DNA of 64,000 nt from Bacteroidetes bacterium GWA2_40_15 (GTDB taxonomy: Bacteria; Bacteroidota; Bacteroidia; Bacteroidales; VadinHA17), in contig MENI01000053.1 of assembly GCA_001768195.1 (NCBI GenBank), forward strand, positions 1 through 64,000, in the 5' to 3' direction. Position numbers and translations under genes: made by a program. Numbering within the stretch: position 1 is the stretch's first letter; the number at the start of each line of letters is the position of its first letter. A model generated the notes under the pieces. It made no database searches. It was not told the origin of the DNA and was given only the letters and a program-made list of their open reading frames with translations. Positions 38,059-46,284 of this stretch are shown here, in pieces.

Positions 38059-39759
38059 ATGCGGCAGGTGCTTCTGATATTTTTGGTGCTTCTTTTATAC
38101 AGCTCTGCTGAGATTTATGCTCAGGGAAACATCAATAATGAAAAACTTCATAAGATTATAAGAGAATCCGGGCAGGCAGAAGTTACGGTTCCGTATACTA
38201 CCAGGAATCATGTCAATTACCTTAGCCGTAACCTTTCGGTATATGACCTGAAAGAAAAGCTGGTATACATCTCTCTGTCACCTTTGACATTGGAATGGTT
38301 TATCAGCCAGGATCTTGATTACAGTATCATCGAAAATAAAGGGCTGAAAGGTTTGTTTTCTGCTACAAGCATTGATCAGGCTATGGAGTGGGATACCTAT
38401 CCAACCTATACCCAGTACGACTCAATAATGAAATATTTCAGCACTCAATATCCTTCACTCTGCAGGCTCGATACAATTGGATTGAGCATAAACAACAGAT
38501 TGGTACTGGCTCTGAAGATTTCAGATAATGCATCACTTGATGAAGATGAGCCGGAGGTATTCTATTCGTCAACCATGCATGGAGATGAGACAGGCGGATT
38601 TGTGTTGATGCTCAGGTTTATAGATTACCTCCTTAAAAATTACAGTGCCATTCCGGAAATAAAAAAACTGGTTGATAATCTCGAAATATGGATTAATCCG
38701 CTTGCAAATCCCGATGGTACCTACAGGTCAGGCAATACTATAACCAGTCCGGTAAGGGTTAATGCGAGTGGAGCGGATCTTAACAGGCGCTTCCCTGACC
38801 CTATGGATCCTTCAATAGTGGTCCCGAAAGAAAACGCTGATATGATTAAGTTCATGCGGAAGCACCGGTTTGTGATCTCAGCCAATTTTCACGGAGGTGC
38901 CGAGGTGATAAATTACCCATGGGACAGATGGTATTCAAAGTACCATGCTGACGATTCCTGGTTTCTCGATATCAGCAGGGCATATGCCGACACGGTACAT
39001 TATTACTCCGGAACCGGTTATATGACCGATGAATCGAATGGGGTTACCAGAGGAGCTGAATGGTATATAGTTTATGGAGGAAGGCAGGATTTTGTAACAT
39101 GGGAATTACAGGGGAGGGAAGTAACAATTGAACTGGACAGGATTAAGTTAACCCCGGCAGCACAGCTTGGACTTTTGTGGCTTTATAACCGAAGCTCACT
39201 TATTGGCTATCTCGGGAATGCATTATATGGAATACATGGTATTGTAAGAGACTCTTTAACATATGATCCGGTTAGAGCTAAGGTTTATATTTCAGGGCAT
39301 GATAAAGACAGTTCCCAGGTATATTCAGATACACTGAATGGTTCCTTCGTCAGAATGCTTGCACCAGGTACTTACAGTCTCATTTTTTCGGCAGAAGGTT
39401 ATAAAACTAAGGTTGTCACTGATATCGAAGTATTTAATTATCATAAGACAGATATGATTGTTGATCTGCAGGCCGACCTTACTAATATTGAAATCCCTCT
39501 GCCAGGTCCGCCGAAAATATATCCCAATCCTGGTGGCAGCATAGTGAATTTTATGCTCCCGGAAGCATTGGCAGGCGAAATTAGCGTGGTAATTACCAGT
39601 AACTCAGGAACGATTTTGAGAGAGTTTAATACAACTAATACTGTTGGTGTTCCCATAAACATTGATGTAAGCCGGTTGGCAGGCGGAAGCTATATTATAC
39701 TCTTCAGAAACATTTCAACAGGCAACAAATCGCAGGGAAGGTTCATTGTTGTTAAATAA
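38059..39759 (+). CDS. Secreted zinc carboxypeptidase (M14) with type IX export domain
   Basis: 566 residues. Signal peptide (RQVLLIFLVLLLYSSAEIYA), M14 metallopeptidase domain with HGDE (zinc His and Glu), NPLANPDG, ADLNRRFPDP, NFHGGAE (third ligand) and a late Glu in TIELDRIK; then a carboxypeptidase-regulatory-like beta domain with GIVRDSLTYDPVRAKVYI, and a C-terminal sorting domain starting IYPNPGGS and ending GRFIVVK. The last marks a cargo of the type IX secretion system, so the enzyme should be on the cell surface or outside, digesting proteins. ATG at 38059. Confidence 0.92.
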   Translation: MRQVLLIFLVLLLYSSAEIYAQGNINNEKLHKIIRESGQAEVTVPYTTRNHVNYLSRNLSVYDLKEKLVYISLSPLTLEWFISQDLDYSIIENKGLKGLFSATSIDQAMEWDTYPTYTQYDSIMKYFSTQYPSLCRLDTIGLSINNRLVLALKISDNASLDEDEPEVFYSSTMHGDETGGFVLMLRFIDYLLKNYSAIPEIKKLVDNLEIWINPLANPDGTYRSGNTITSPVRVNASGADLNRRFPDPMDPSIVVPKENADMIKFMRKHRFVISANFHGGAEVINYPWDRWYSKYHADDSWFLDISRAYADTVHYYSGTGYMTDESNGVTRGAEWYIVYGGRQDFVTWELQGREVTIELDRIKLTPAAQLGLLWLYNRSSLIGYLGNALYGIHGIVRDSLTYDPVRAKVYISGHDKDSSQVYSDTLNGSFVRMLAPGTYSLIFSAEGYKTKVVTDIEVFNYHKTDMIVDLQADLTNIEIPLPGPPKIYPNPGGSIVNFMLPEALAGEISVVITSNSGTILREFNTTNTVGVPINIDVSRLAGGSYIILFRNISTGNKSQGRFIVVK

Positions 39760-39768
39760 TCCCGATCA

Positions 39769-39799
39769 TTTGCATCTGTTATTAAAACAAGTATTTTTG
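39769..39799 (+). promoter_or_regulatory. Promoter of the PafA-like gene
   Basis: TTTG at 39769-39772, 19-base spacer, TATTTTTG at 39792-39799: a full match to the phylum consensus. The leader is about 50 bases. Confidence 0.82.
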
Positions 39800-39855
39800 C
39801 ACCTTACCCTGCGATGGGAGAGAGTTGTGTTTTGGCTAAATTGTATTGAAAGATT

Positions 39856-41526
39856 ATGGAGAATCGCATGATGATGCTGCGCGGATCAGCCCTGTTAGTT
39901 TTACTGATCTCTTTTTATGCCGGATTATCTGGTCAGGGAGCCTACCTTCCACCTGATAAGCCTCTTCTTGTTGTCGGTATCGTTGTTGAGCAGCTCAGGT
40001 ATGACCATATCGAAAAATTCAGGGACAGGTTTGGCGAAAACGGTATTAAAAGACTGATAAATGAAGGAACATATTTCAGGAATGCATCCTTCGAATTCAT
40101 GCTTACTCAGTCTTCACCGGGGCATGCCACTATTTCAACCGGAGCGGAACCTTCGTCGCATGGAATTCCGTCAGACAACTGGTATGTGCCTCTTAAGAAT
40201 GAACTTATCTATTCCACAAAGGATGCAGTGGTCAATCCGGTTGGCGGCAGTTTTGAATCGGGATTGCAATCTCCTGTGCATCTTCAGGCATCAACATTTT
40301 CGGATGAGCTTAAGATGTCAACCAACCGGCAGGCAAAGGTATTTGGAATCGGAATAAAGGAGAGCAATGCAATTTTATCAACCGGACATGCTGCCGACGG
40401 TGTATTCTGGTTCGATAATGGCACAGGTACATGGATGTCGAGTTCATACTACACTAATTCACTTCCCGGATGGGTAACCGATTTTAATGCACTTAATTAT
40501 GCTGAATCATATCTGAGTGATTCATGGGAACTGTTCAGATCTGAGGAGGATTACTCTGACTGTCTGCCTGATTCCAATAAATTTGAAGCCGGATTTAGCT
40601 CCGTAAACTACTTCCCTTATGATCTTAAAAAACTTCGGTCAAAGGAAATTACAGGTCCAAAGAATGGTTACTCCCTTCTCAGGGAAACTCCTTTCGCCAA
40701 TTCGCTTACAACAAGTTTTGCCATAAGGCTGATAGAGCAGGAGAGGCTGGGCAGGGATAATGTGACCGATTTTATTTCAATATGTTATTCCGCAACTGAC
40801 AACATAGGCCACCGGTTCGGTCCGTCCTCCCGTGAGATGGGAGATGCCATACTAAGGCTTGATGATGAGATCAGGTACCTCCTTACATATTTGAATGACA
40901 GTATAGGAAAGAGAAATATTTTAGTTTACTTCACTTCATCTCATGGGATCTCTGAGATACCTGCAGTTCTCGAATATAACCGGATCCCTGCAGGTTATTT
41001 CCGACAAAATCAGGCGTTGCAGCTGCTCAGAAGTTATTTGAATGCTGTTTACGGTGAGGGCGACTGGGTGAAAGGATATTCCGAACGGCAGGTATTCCTT
41101 AACAGGACTCTGATTGAGGATGCCAGACTTCCTATTGAAGAGGTTCAGAAGAAAGTGGCACGTTTTCTTGTCCAGTTTACCGGTGTGGCAGCAGCATACC
41201 CTTATTCAGCTTTTGAGGCAAATGATTTCGGGTATGGTCACCTGAAACGGATAATGAATAATTTCAATCCTCAGCGTTCAGGTGATGTGATTGTTACTCT
41301 CAATCCGGGATGGGTGGAGAAGGAGGGTGATTATGTTACAAATCATAATTCCCCCTATGAATGTGATTCACATGTCCCTCTTATCTGGTATGGATGGACA
41401 GTGAACAGGGCAACTGTATCGAGAAAGGTAAATATGACAGATGTTGCCGCTACCTTATCGTCATTGTGCAAAGTGCCTTTTCCAAATGCGTGTACCGGAG
41501 AACCAATGCTTGAATTGTTCAGGTAG
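39856..41526 (+). CDS. PafA-like alkaline phosphatase family protein with altered active site
   Basis: 556 residues, signal peptide ending near LSGQ. The fold is that of PafA-type phosphatases, which cut phosphomonoesters in the periplasm with two zinc ions. Some site residues match: Asp 315 and His 319 (SATDNIGH), His 363 (SSHG) and His 506 (CDSHVPL). Others differ: the first metal Asp is Glu 45 (VVEQLRYD), the nucleophile position is in SSPGH rather than TGPGH, the Asp of the ADHG motif is Ser 362, and the phosphate-binding Arg after Lys 168 is Ser 170. It may have a changed or lost activity. Own promoter. Confidence 0.82.
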   Translation: MENRMMMLRGSALLVLLISFYAGLSGQGAYLPPDKPLLVVGIVVEQLRYDHIEKFRDRFGENGIKRLINEGTYFRNASFEFMLTQSSPGHATISTGAEPSSHGIPSDNWYVPLKNELIYSTKDAVVNPVGGSFESGLQSPVHLQASTFSDELKMSTNRQAKVFGIGIKESNAILSTGHAADGVFWFDNGTGTWMSSSYYTNSLPGWVTDFNALNYAESYLSDSWELFRSEEDYSDCLPDSNKFEAGFSSVNYFPYDLKKLRSKEITGPKNGYSLLRETPFANSLTTSFAIRLIEQERLGRDNVTDFISICYSATDNIGHRFGPSSREMGDAILRLDDEIRYLLTYLNDSIGKRNILVYFTSSHGISEIPAVLEYNRIPAGYFRQNQALQLLRSYLNAVYGEGDWVKGYSERQVFLNRTLIEDARLPIEEVQKKVARFLVQFTGVAAAYPYSAFEANDFGYGHLKRIMNNFNPQRSGDVIVTLNPGWVEKEGDYVTNHNSPYECDSHVPLIWYGWTVNRATVSRKVNMTDVAATLSSLCKVPFPNACTGEPMLELFR

Positions 41527-41550
41527 GGACATGCCATGGCATGTCCCTAC
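41523..41550. repeat. Perfect 28-base palindrome supplying two stop codons
   Basis: Half-site GTAGGGACATGCCA followed by its complement. The TAG at 41524-41526 ends the phosphatase on the plus strand and the TAG read from 41549 to 41547 ends the convergent synthase on the minus strand. Can form a hairpin in either transcript. Confidence 0.9.
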
Positions 41551-42269
41551 ACTCTGAATGTATCCCTTATCCTGCAGGCATCAATAAGAAGTTCAGGATT
41601 TTTTTCAACACCATTCCCGAGTATTATAATATCGGCACCGGCTTTAAATATCGCGTTAATCTGATGTTTATCCTTAATCCCACCGCCGACTGCAATTGGA
41701 ATTGAAATATTATCTCTGACCGAACTTATAATGTCTGTTGGGACAGGCTCTGACGCGCCGCTGCCAGCCTCAAGATATATCATTCCAAGTCCGAGCATCT
41801 CTCCTGCAAGAGCTGTTGCAACCACTATTTCAGGTTTATCGGATGGTATTGCTTCTGTCTGGCTTATGTATTCCACTGATGTTTTCGAACCGCAGCTTAT
41901 AAGAATATACCCTACTGATATAAGTTTTGATCTTATATCTTTAAGAAAAGGAGCAGCAACCACATGATTTCCGATGAGTAATTCAGGATTACGTCCTGAT
42001 ATCAGAGAGAGAAGCAGTATGGCGTCAGCTTTATGTGTAAGCTGAAGCAGATTACCCGGAAACAGAATTACGGGAATTGAACACTCTCTTTTAATTGCAT
42101 CTATAAGATTATCAATATTATTGAAAGTCAGGCTTCCTCCTGCCAGAATGAAGTCAGTCTTAGACTCAACAGCATTCTTCAGAATGTTTGAAAGGGAATC
42201 TCCTCTTGCCTTGTCAGGATCGAGAAGAAGTCCTATTTTCTTTTTATTGTTGAGTATTTCTGATCTCAT
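41547..42269 (-). CDS. Heptaprenyl/geranylgeranylglyceryl-phosphate synthase (PcrB/GGGPS type)
   Basis: 240 residues, TIM barrel joining a polyprenyl diphosphate to glycerol-1-phosphate by an ether bond. LLLDPDKA (14-21), YLEAGSGAS (165-173), VGGGIKD (194-200) and LGNGVE (217-222) mark the phosphate and prenyl-diphosphate site. In archaea this builds membrane lipids; bacterial group II members, known in Flavobacteria and relatives, make a lipid of unknown use. It lies six bases after a phosphopantetheinyl transferase gene and its own stop codon is part of a palindromic repeat. Confidence 0.9.
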   Translation of the reverse strand: MRSEILNNKKKIGLLLDPDKARGDSLSNILKNAVESKTDFILAGGSLTFNNIDNLIDAIKRECSIPVILFPGNLLQLTHKADAILLLSLISGRNPELLIGNHVVAAPFLKDIRSKLISVGYILISCGSKTSVEYISQTEAIPSDKPEIVVATALAGEMLGLGMIYLEAGSGASEPVPTDIISSVRDNISIPIAVGGGIKDKHQINAIFKAGADIIILGNGVEKNPELLIDACRIRDTFRV

Positions 42270-42275
42270 GTCAGA

Positions 42276-42938
42276 CTATTTAATATTCAGTTTGGGGAGT
42301 TCCATGATCTTTTTTGTCCAGACAATAGCATAATTGTCATACCTGGAATAATGCAGATCAAAACTCTCATTTATTTTGTCGGTATGAACCCTGCCTCTGA
42401 TTTCTCCGGCATCCTTAACCTCGAAGGGTTCAATTGTGATATTCTTCCTTATGCTTATCCCTTCCTTGTCGCATATTTTATAAAGGGCTTCTTTTGCGCA
42501 CCAGTGGATATAGAGATGATACTTCCTGTATTCATTTACTTTAGTGATCTTTTCTTTGATGTTTAGGAATTTAAGAGCAATTGCTGCAATGTTGGAGCTC
42601 ATATATTCAAGGTCAATTCCAACTTTTTCATTTGTGCTGAGCAGGATTGAAGTGAGTTTATGCGAATGAGATATACTAATAAACCTCGATCCATCCCTGA
42701 GGAAAGGTTTATTGTTCTTGTTGTAAACGATGCTCGCATCTTTTCCCAGTAGTTCTGCCAGTAAAGCCCTCACACTCAGGAACTCCAGTTTTCGTGAATT
42801 GCTGCTGAACCCTTTGTACCTTTTCTTATCATCCCCATTAAGCGATACCATGCTCAAAAGAGTATCAAGGTCCTCTTCTATCTTCCATACCCCAAGGATA
42901 GAAAACTCATTCAGGTAGTGTTTTGTTATACAGCCCAT
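42276..42938 (-). CDS. 4'-phosphopantetheinyl transferase superfamily protein
   Basis: 220 residues. Transfers the phosphopantetheine arm of CoA to acyl or peptidyl carrier proteins. The Mg-binding VGIDLEYM and the helix HWCAKEALYK are present, as is FISISHSHKL earlier. Two-domain size matches the Sfp type more than the short AcpS. Seventeen bases after gldD and six before the prenylglyceryl-phosphate synthase, hence in the same operon. Confidence 0.9.
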   Translation of the reverse strand: MGCITKHYLNEFSILGVWKIEEDLDTLLSMVSLNGDDKKRYKGFSSNSRKLEFLSVRALLAELLGKDASIVYNKNNKPFLRDGSRFISISHSHKLTSILLSTNEKVGIDLEYMSSNIAAIALKFLNIKEKITKVNEYRKYHLYIHWCAKEALYKICDKEGISIRKNITIEPFEVKDAGEIRGRVHTDKINESFDLHYSRYDNYAIVWTKKIMELPKLNIK

Positions 42939-42955
42939 TCGTCCTTGTTATATTT

Positions 42956-43579
42956 TTACTCTTTCCAATTCAGTGTTTCAATAAGGTGTATTATGTCTTC
43001 CCTGAAATATCCGATTACAGGTTCCAGTGAATCAGCATCAGGTTCTGAGGCGAAGTAGAGTGAACCCCTTAAAAAATGATTTGTACTGTCTGTCATATAA
43101 AACTGAACTGCAGTAGCGGTATTTCCCTTCAGGTCATATAATATCCCGTAAACTTTATTTTGTTCATTATTAAAGTATTTCTCGCTTATAGCATCAGCTT
43201 TTGAAATATGATTTTTAACATTCATCTTGTAAGTCTGTTCCATAAGCTCATCAAAATCATTGTTTATGTTTTTGTAGGTCATGTATAATTTTGCTTTGTA
43301 AGCCGGGAACTCTATATTAAACCATCCTTTTTCATCTTCATATTCATCATTAAATGAAAGATTTCCGAAAGCCGGATATTCAAAAGTAAATGGTGAGTTC
43401 TGATTTTCACCAGGCAGGCTATTGAATGTTGTATACCTGTGTTGTGGCATATCAATCCGGAAATGCCCCCTGGGTTTCGGTACCGGAACTTCTCTGCAAC
43501 CAGAGATAATGCCGGTCATAATAAGCAATATTATCAAACTAATCTTCGGCTGCATCAGCTTCATCTTGTTTGATTTCAA
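42956..43579 (-). CDS. gldD: Gliding-motility lipoprotein GldD
   Basis: 207 residues with a lipoprotein signal; the lipobox is GIISGC with Cys 28. The conserved PKPRGHFRIDMPQHRY after it and the GNTATAVQFYMTDSTNHFLRGSLYF core match GldD, one of the lipoproteins needed for gliding and linked to type IX secretion in Flavobacterium johnsoniae. It overlaps gldE by 41 bases. Internal ATGs at residues 6 and 9 are possible starts. Confidence 0.93.
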   Translation of the reverse strand: MKSNKMKLMQPKISLIILLIMTGIISGCREVPVPKPRGHFRIDMPQHRYTTFNSLPGENQNSPFTFEYPAFGNLSFNDEYEDEKGWFNIEFPAYKAKLYMTYKNINNDFDELMEQTYKMNVKNHISKADAISEKYFNNEQNKVYGILYDLKGNTATAVQFYMTDSTNHFLRGSLYFASEPDADSLEPVIGYFREDIIHLIETLNWKE

Positions 43580-44882
43580 CCCTGATCTCTTTAATTCTTC
43601 GTCTGTCTGCAGCTTCTACACTGAAGCTGAATTGCCGGAATGTAACTGACTGGCCCTTCTGAGGAATCTCTCCTGTCAGTTCGAGGATCAATCCTGCAAG
43701 AGTTTCAGATTCACCCCTGATACTTTCAAAATAATCTTCTTCAGTATTAATGATTTTACAAAAATCATTCACCATTATCTTGCCATCAAAAATGAATGTC
43801 TTTTCGTCAAGCTTCTTAAACAATACCGGATCCTCGTCGCTTTCATCAGTAATTTCTCCCACTATCTCCTCAAGTATATCTTCAAGTGTAACTATTCCTG
43901 AAGTGCCTCCATACTCGTCAATGACTATTGCCATATGTATTTTTTTGGTCTGAAACTCTTTGAGAAGGTCATTTATTTTTTTCGTTTCAGGGACAAAATA
44001 GGGAGGCCTTAAAAGCGACTGCCACTTAAAATTTGCCGGATTACCGGTGAATGGAAGGATATCCTTGGCATACAGAATACCTTTTACTGAGTCGAATGAA
44101 CCCGAATATACAGGTATTCTTGAGAAACCTGATTCGACTATTTTCGGGACTACTGTATCAAATCCCGATTTGATATTCAGTGCGGTAACATCAATCCTCG
44201 GACACATTATTGCACTTACATTAATATTGCCAAAGTTCACAATGCCCTTTAAAAGTTTTTCATCTTCATCCATATCATCCGATGCCAACTCGAGAGCATC
44301 AGACAGGTCATCCATACTGATATTTGTACGGGAACTACCGGCTCTTTTTTTTACATAAAATGTTGACAGTATTAGCAGGGAGGTAACAGGTTTGAATATT
44401 ATTTCAATTACGGATAATGGTATTGCCATAAGAATCACCATTCTGACATGAACTCTGCTGGAATAGACTTTTGGCATCACCTCTCCGAAGAAGAGAAGTA
44501 TGAAAGTAATGGTAATGATGTTGATTATGAATCCCAGAACAGGTTTTTCGCTGAAATCAAACAAGATGGAGCTCAGGAATGCTGCGAGCAAAACAATAGC
44601 AATATTGATTGTATTATTCGCGACAAGGATAGTACTCAGCAGTTTTTCCGGATTACTGTAAAGTTTAAGAGCAGTTAATGCTTTTCTGCTTTTGTTACTT
44701 TTAAGCTTTTCAATATCTTCCGGCCGTAACGAGAAATAAGCCACTTCCGATCCTGATATCAAAGCTGATCCGATCAGGAGAACAATGAATATAAGGAATC
44801 CGGTTAATAGCTTGATTTCAGGCAGTGAACTGATTATGCCTGTCATAAATGCCGGTAAACAGAGTTGATATTCAGGTTCCAA
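43539..44882 (-). CDS. gldE: Gliding-motility-associated CNNM/CBS membrane protein GldE
   Basis: 447 residues. Three to four membrane helices (CNNM domain, about 15-200), a pair of CBS domains at about 220-350 with MCPRIDVTALN and VIDEYGGTSGIVTLEDILEEIVGEI, and a C-terminal CorC/HlyC domain. GldE is encoded with gldD throughout the phylum and supports its function. It starts 25 bases after ssb. A second ATG at residue 13 is possible. Confidence 0.92.
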   Translation of the reverse strand: MEPEYQLCLPAFMTGIISSLPEIKLLTGFLIFIVLLIGSALISGSEVAYFSLRPEDIEKLKSNKSRKALTALKLYSNPEKLLSTILVANNTINIAIVLLAAFLSSILFDFSEKPVLGFIINIITITFILLFFGEVMPKVYSSRVHVRMVILMAIPLSVIEIIFKPVTSLLILSTFYVKKRAGSSRTNISMDDLSDALELASDDMDEDEKLLKGIVNFGNINVSAIMCPRIDVTALNIKSGFDTVVPKIVESGFSRIPVYSGSFDSVKGILYAKDILPFTGNPANFKWQSLLRPPYFVPETKKINDLLKEFQTKKIHMAIVIDEYGGTSGIVTLEDILEEIVGEITDESDEDPVLFKKLDEKTFIFDGKIMVNDFCKIINTEEDYFESIRGESETLAGLILELTGEIPQKGQSVTFRQFSFSVEAADRRRIKEIRVEIKQDEADAAED

Positions 44883-44907
44883 TTGAGGCTGTTTTATTAT
44901 AAATCAG

Positions 44908-45447
44908 CTAGAATGGCAGGTCGTCTTCATTCTGGCCGGTAAAAGGTCCGTTGTTCTGAATGATTTCAGTGTCAGAAGGAGTATCAAGGGGTATGTCTTT
45001 TCCCTGCTGATTCTTGCCTGAAGCTGAATTATAAGGACCTGATGGTTCATTTACCTGGCCTTTCTCATTCATATCATTTCTTCCCTGGTCGGAATTAGCT
45101 CCGGAAGCTGTGGCTGGTTGTTTCTTCTCCAGCAAAAGCAATGCATCTGCAAGAATTTCAGTTATATATTTATTAACACCATCTTTATCAACATACGAGC
45201 GGGTCTTTATTTTGCCCACAATATATAACTGTGCTCCCTTCTTAACAGTTTTTTCTGCAACTTCGGCAAGTGAACGCCATAATACAATATTGTGCCATTC
45301 GGTTGAAGTTATTGTTTCCCCCTGCTGGTTAGTATAAGTTTCACTTGTGGCAAGGGGGAAGGTTGCTTTGGCAACTCCCTTGTCGAAATAACGGACAACA
45401 GGATCTTTTCCGACATTTCCGACAAGTATTACTTTATTGATTGACAT
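44908..45447 (-). CDS. ssb: Single-stranded DNA-binding protein
   Basis: 179 residues: an OB fold (about 1-105, MSINKVILVGNVGKDPVVRY), a disordered Gln/Asn/Gly-rich linker and the acidic tip DDLPF that recruits partner proteins. First gene of the gldE-gldD-PPTase-synthase unit. mutY, which often precedes ssb here in relatives, is not present in the window. Confidence 0.96.
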   Translation of the reverse strand: MSINKVILVGNVGKDPVVRYFDKGVAKATFPLATSETYTNQQGETITSTEWHNIVLWRSLAEVAEKTVKKGAQLYIVGKIKTRSYVDKDGVNKYITEILADALLLLEKKQPATASGANSDQGRNDMNEKGQVNEPSGPYNSASGKNQQGKDIPLDTPSDTEIIQNNGPFTGQNEDDLPF

Positions 45448-45780
45448 GGAGTTATGTATTAAGTTTTAGTATATTAACCGGAATGTAAAGTTAAGAAAAA
45501 TTCAGCTTGCACAACCCGGATTTGTATTATTTGATAAATGCTTGTCTTTGTGAATTAATTAACAGGCTGAATTGCAGCCTTTCCTTTACTGATTCCTATA
45601 CAGTTAAGAGAAGAGAGCATGAAATTGTTTGTCTATTTCATTGTATTTAAGGCTTTAATAAAATTTCTTTTAAAAAATTATTATGTAAGTGTTTCTATTT
45701 AAACAAATAATATTTCTATATTTGCACAGTTGAAAAAACGTATTGCAAAATAATTTGTTGAATTTTAAACTTCAGGAAAA
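45448..45780. promoter_or_regulatory. Divergent region between ssb and HU
   Basis: 332 bases without a gene. A full -7 box for HU, TATATTTG, lies at 45717-45724, with TTTC 21 bases before it as a partial -33. A small hairpin AGGCTG-AATTG-CAGCCT is at 45564-45580. No clear promoter was found for ssb. Confidence 0.6.
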
Positions 45781-46068
45781 ATGACTAAAGCAGACATTGT
45801 TAATGAAATTGCCAAGAACACTGGTATTGAAAAGGTAACTGTTCAGAAAACTGTTGAAGCCTTAATGGAAACTGTTAAGGACTCTATGGTAAAAGGAAAT
45901 AACGTCTATCTCAGAGGATTTGGAAGCTTCATTGTTAAGAAAAGAGCAAAGAAGACAGCAAGGAATATTTCAAAGAATACTACTATTATTATTCCTGCTC
46001 ACAATATTCCAGCTTTCAAACCAGCTAAAACTTTCATAACAAAAGTAAAATCACACGTTAAGAAATAA
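45781..46068 (+). CDS. HU family DNA-binding protein
   Basis: 95 residues. The helix-turn-helix-like start MTKADIVNEIAKNTGIEKVTV, GNNVYLRGFGSFIVKKRA and the DNA-binding arm with NTTIIIPAHNIPAFKPAKTF identify a histone-like HU. It bends and compacts DNA. Followed seven bases later by a tiny basic gene. Confidence 0.95.
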   Translation: MTKADIVNEIAKNTGIEKVTVQKTVEALMETVKDSMVKGNNVYLRGFGSFIVKKRAKKTARNISKNTTIIIPAHNIPAFKPAKTFITKVKSHVKK

Positions 46069-46074
46069 TCCTCC

Positions 46075-46164
46075 ATGCCAAGCGGTAAAAAAAGAAAAAG
46101 ACATAAAATGGCCACACACAAACGCAAAAAGCGTTTGAGGAAGAATAGACACAAGAAGAAGTAA
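46075..46164 (+). CDS. 29-residue basic protein, AURKAIP1/COX24-like
   Basis: ATG at 46075, stop TAA at 46162-46164. The protein (MPSGKKRKRHKMATHKRKKR and on to KNRHKKK) is almost all Lys, Arg and His. It resembles the short AURKAIP1/COX24 domain proteins, whose mitochondrial relatives (mS38) belong to the small ribosomal subunit, so an RNA-binding or ribosomal role is likely. Often found between HU and RNase G genes in this phylum. Too short for most gene finders. Confidence 0.8.
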   Translation: MPSGKKRKRHKMATHKRKKRLRKNRHKKK

Positions 46165-46196
46165 CACATCAGCAAGTGGTCATTTAACTATTCATT

Positions 46197-46231
46197 AAAC
46201 CTAAAGATCTGATGATCTTTAGGTTTATTTT
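46197..46231 (+). terminator. Terminator of the HU unit
   Basis: Thirteen-base-pair stem AAACCTAAAGATC / GATCTTTAGGTTT with a four-base loop, followed by ATTTTATG. Lies 32 bases after the small basic gene. Confidence 0.88.
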
Positions 46232-46284
46232 ATGTATATGTCGGGTGTTGCTGATAACACATTCATTCAGATCAATTTATTGAC

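Noticed and set aside
45448-45780. A missed mutY or other gene between ssb and HU
   Set aside because: The 332-base gap has no frame of useful size on either strand; mutY must be elsewhere or absent.
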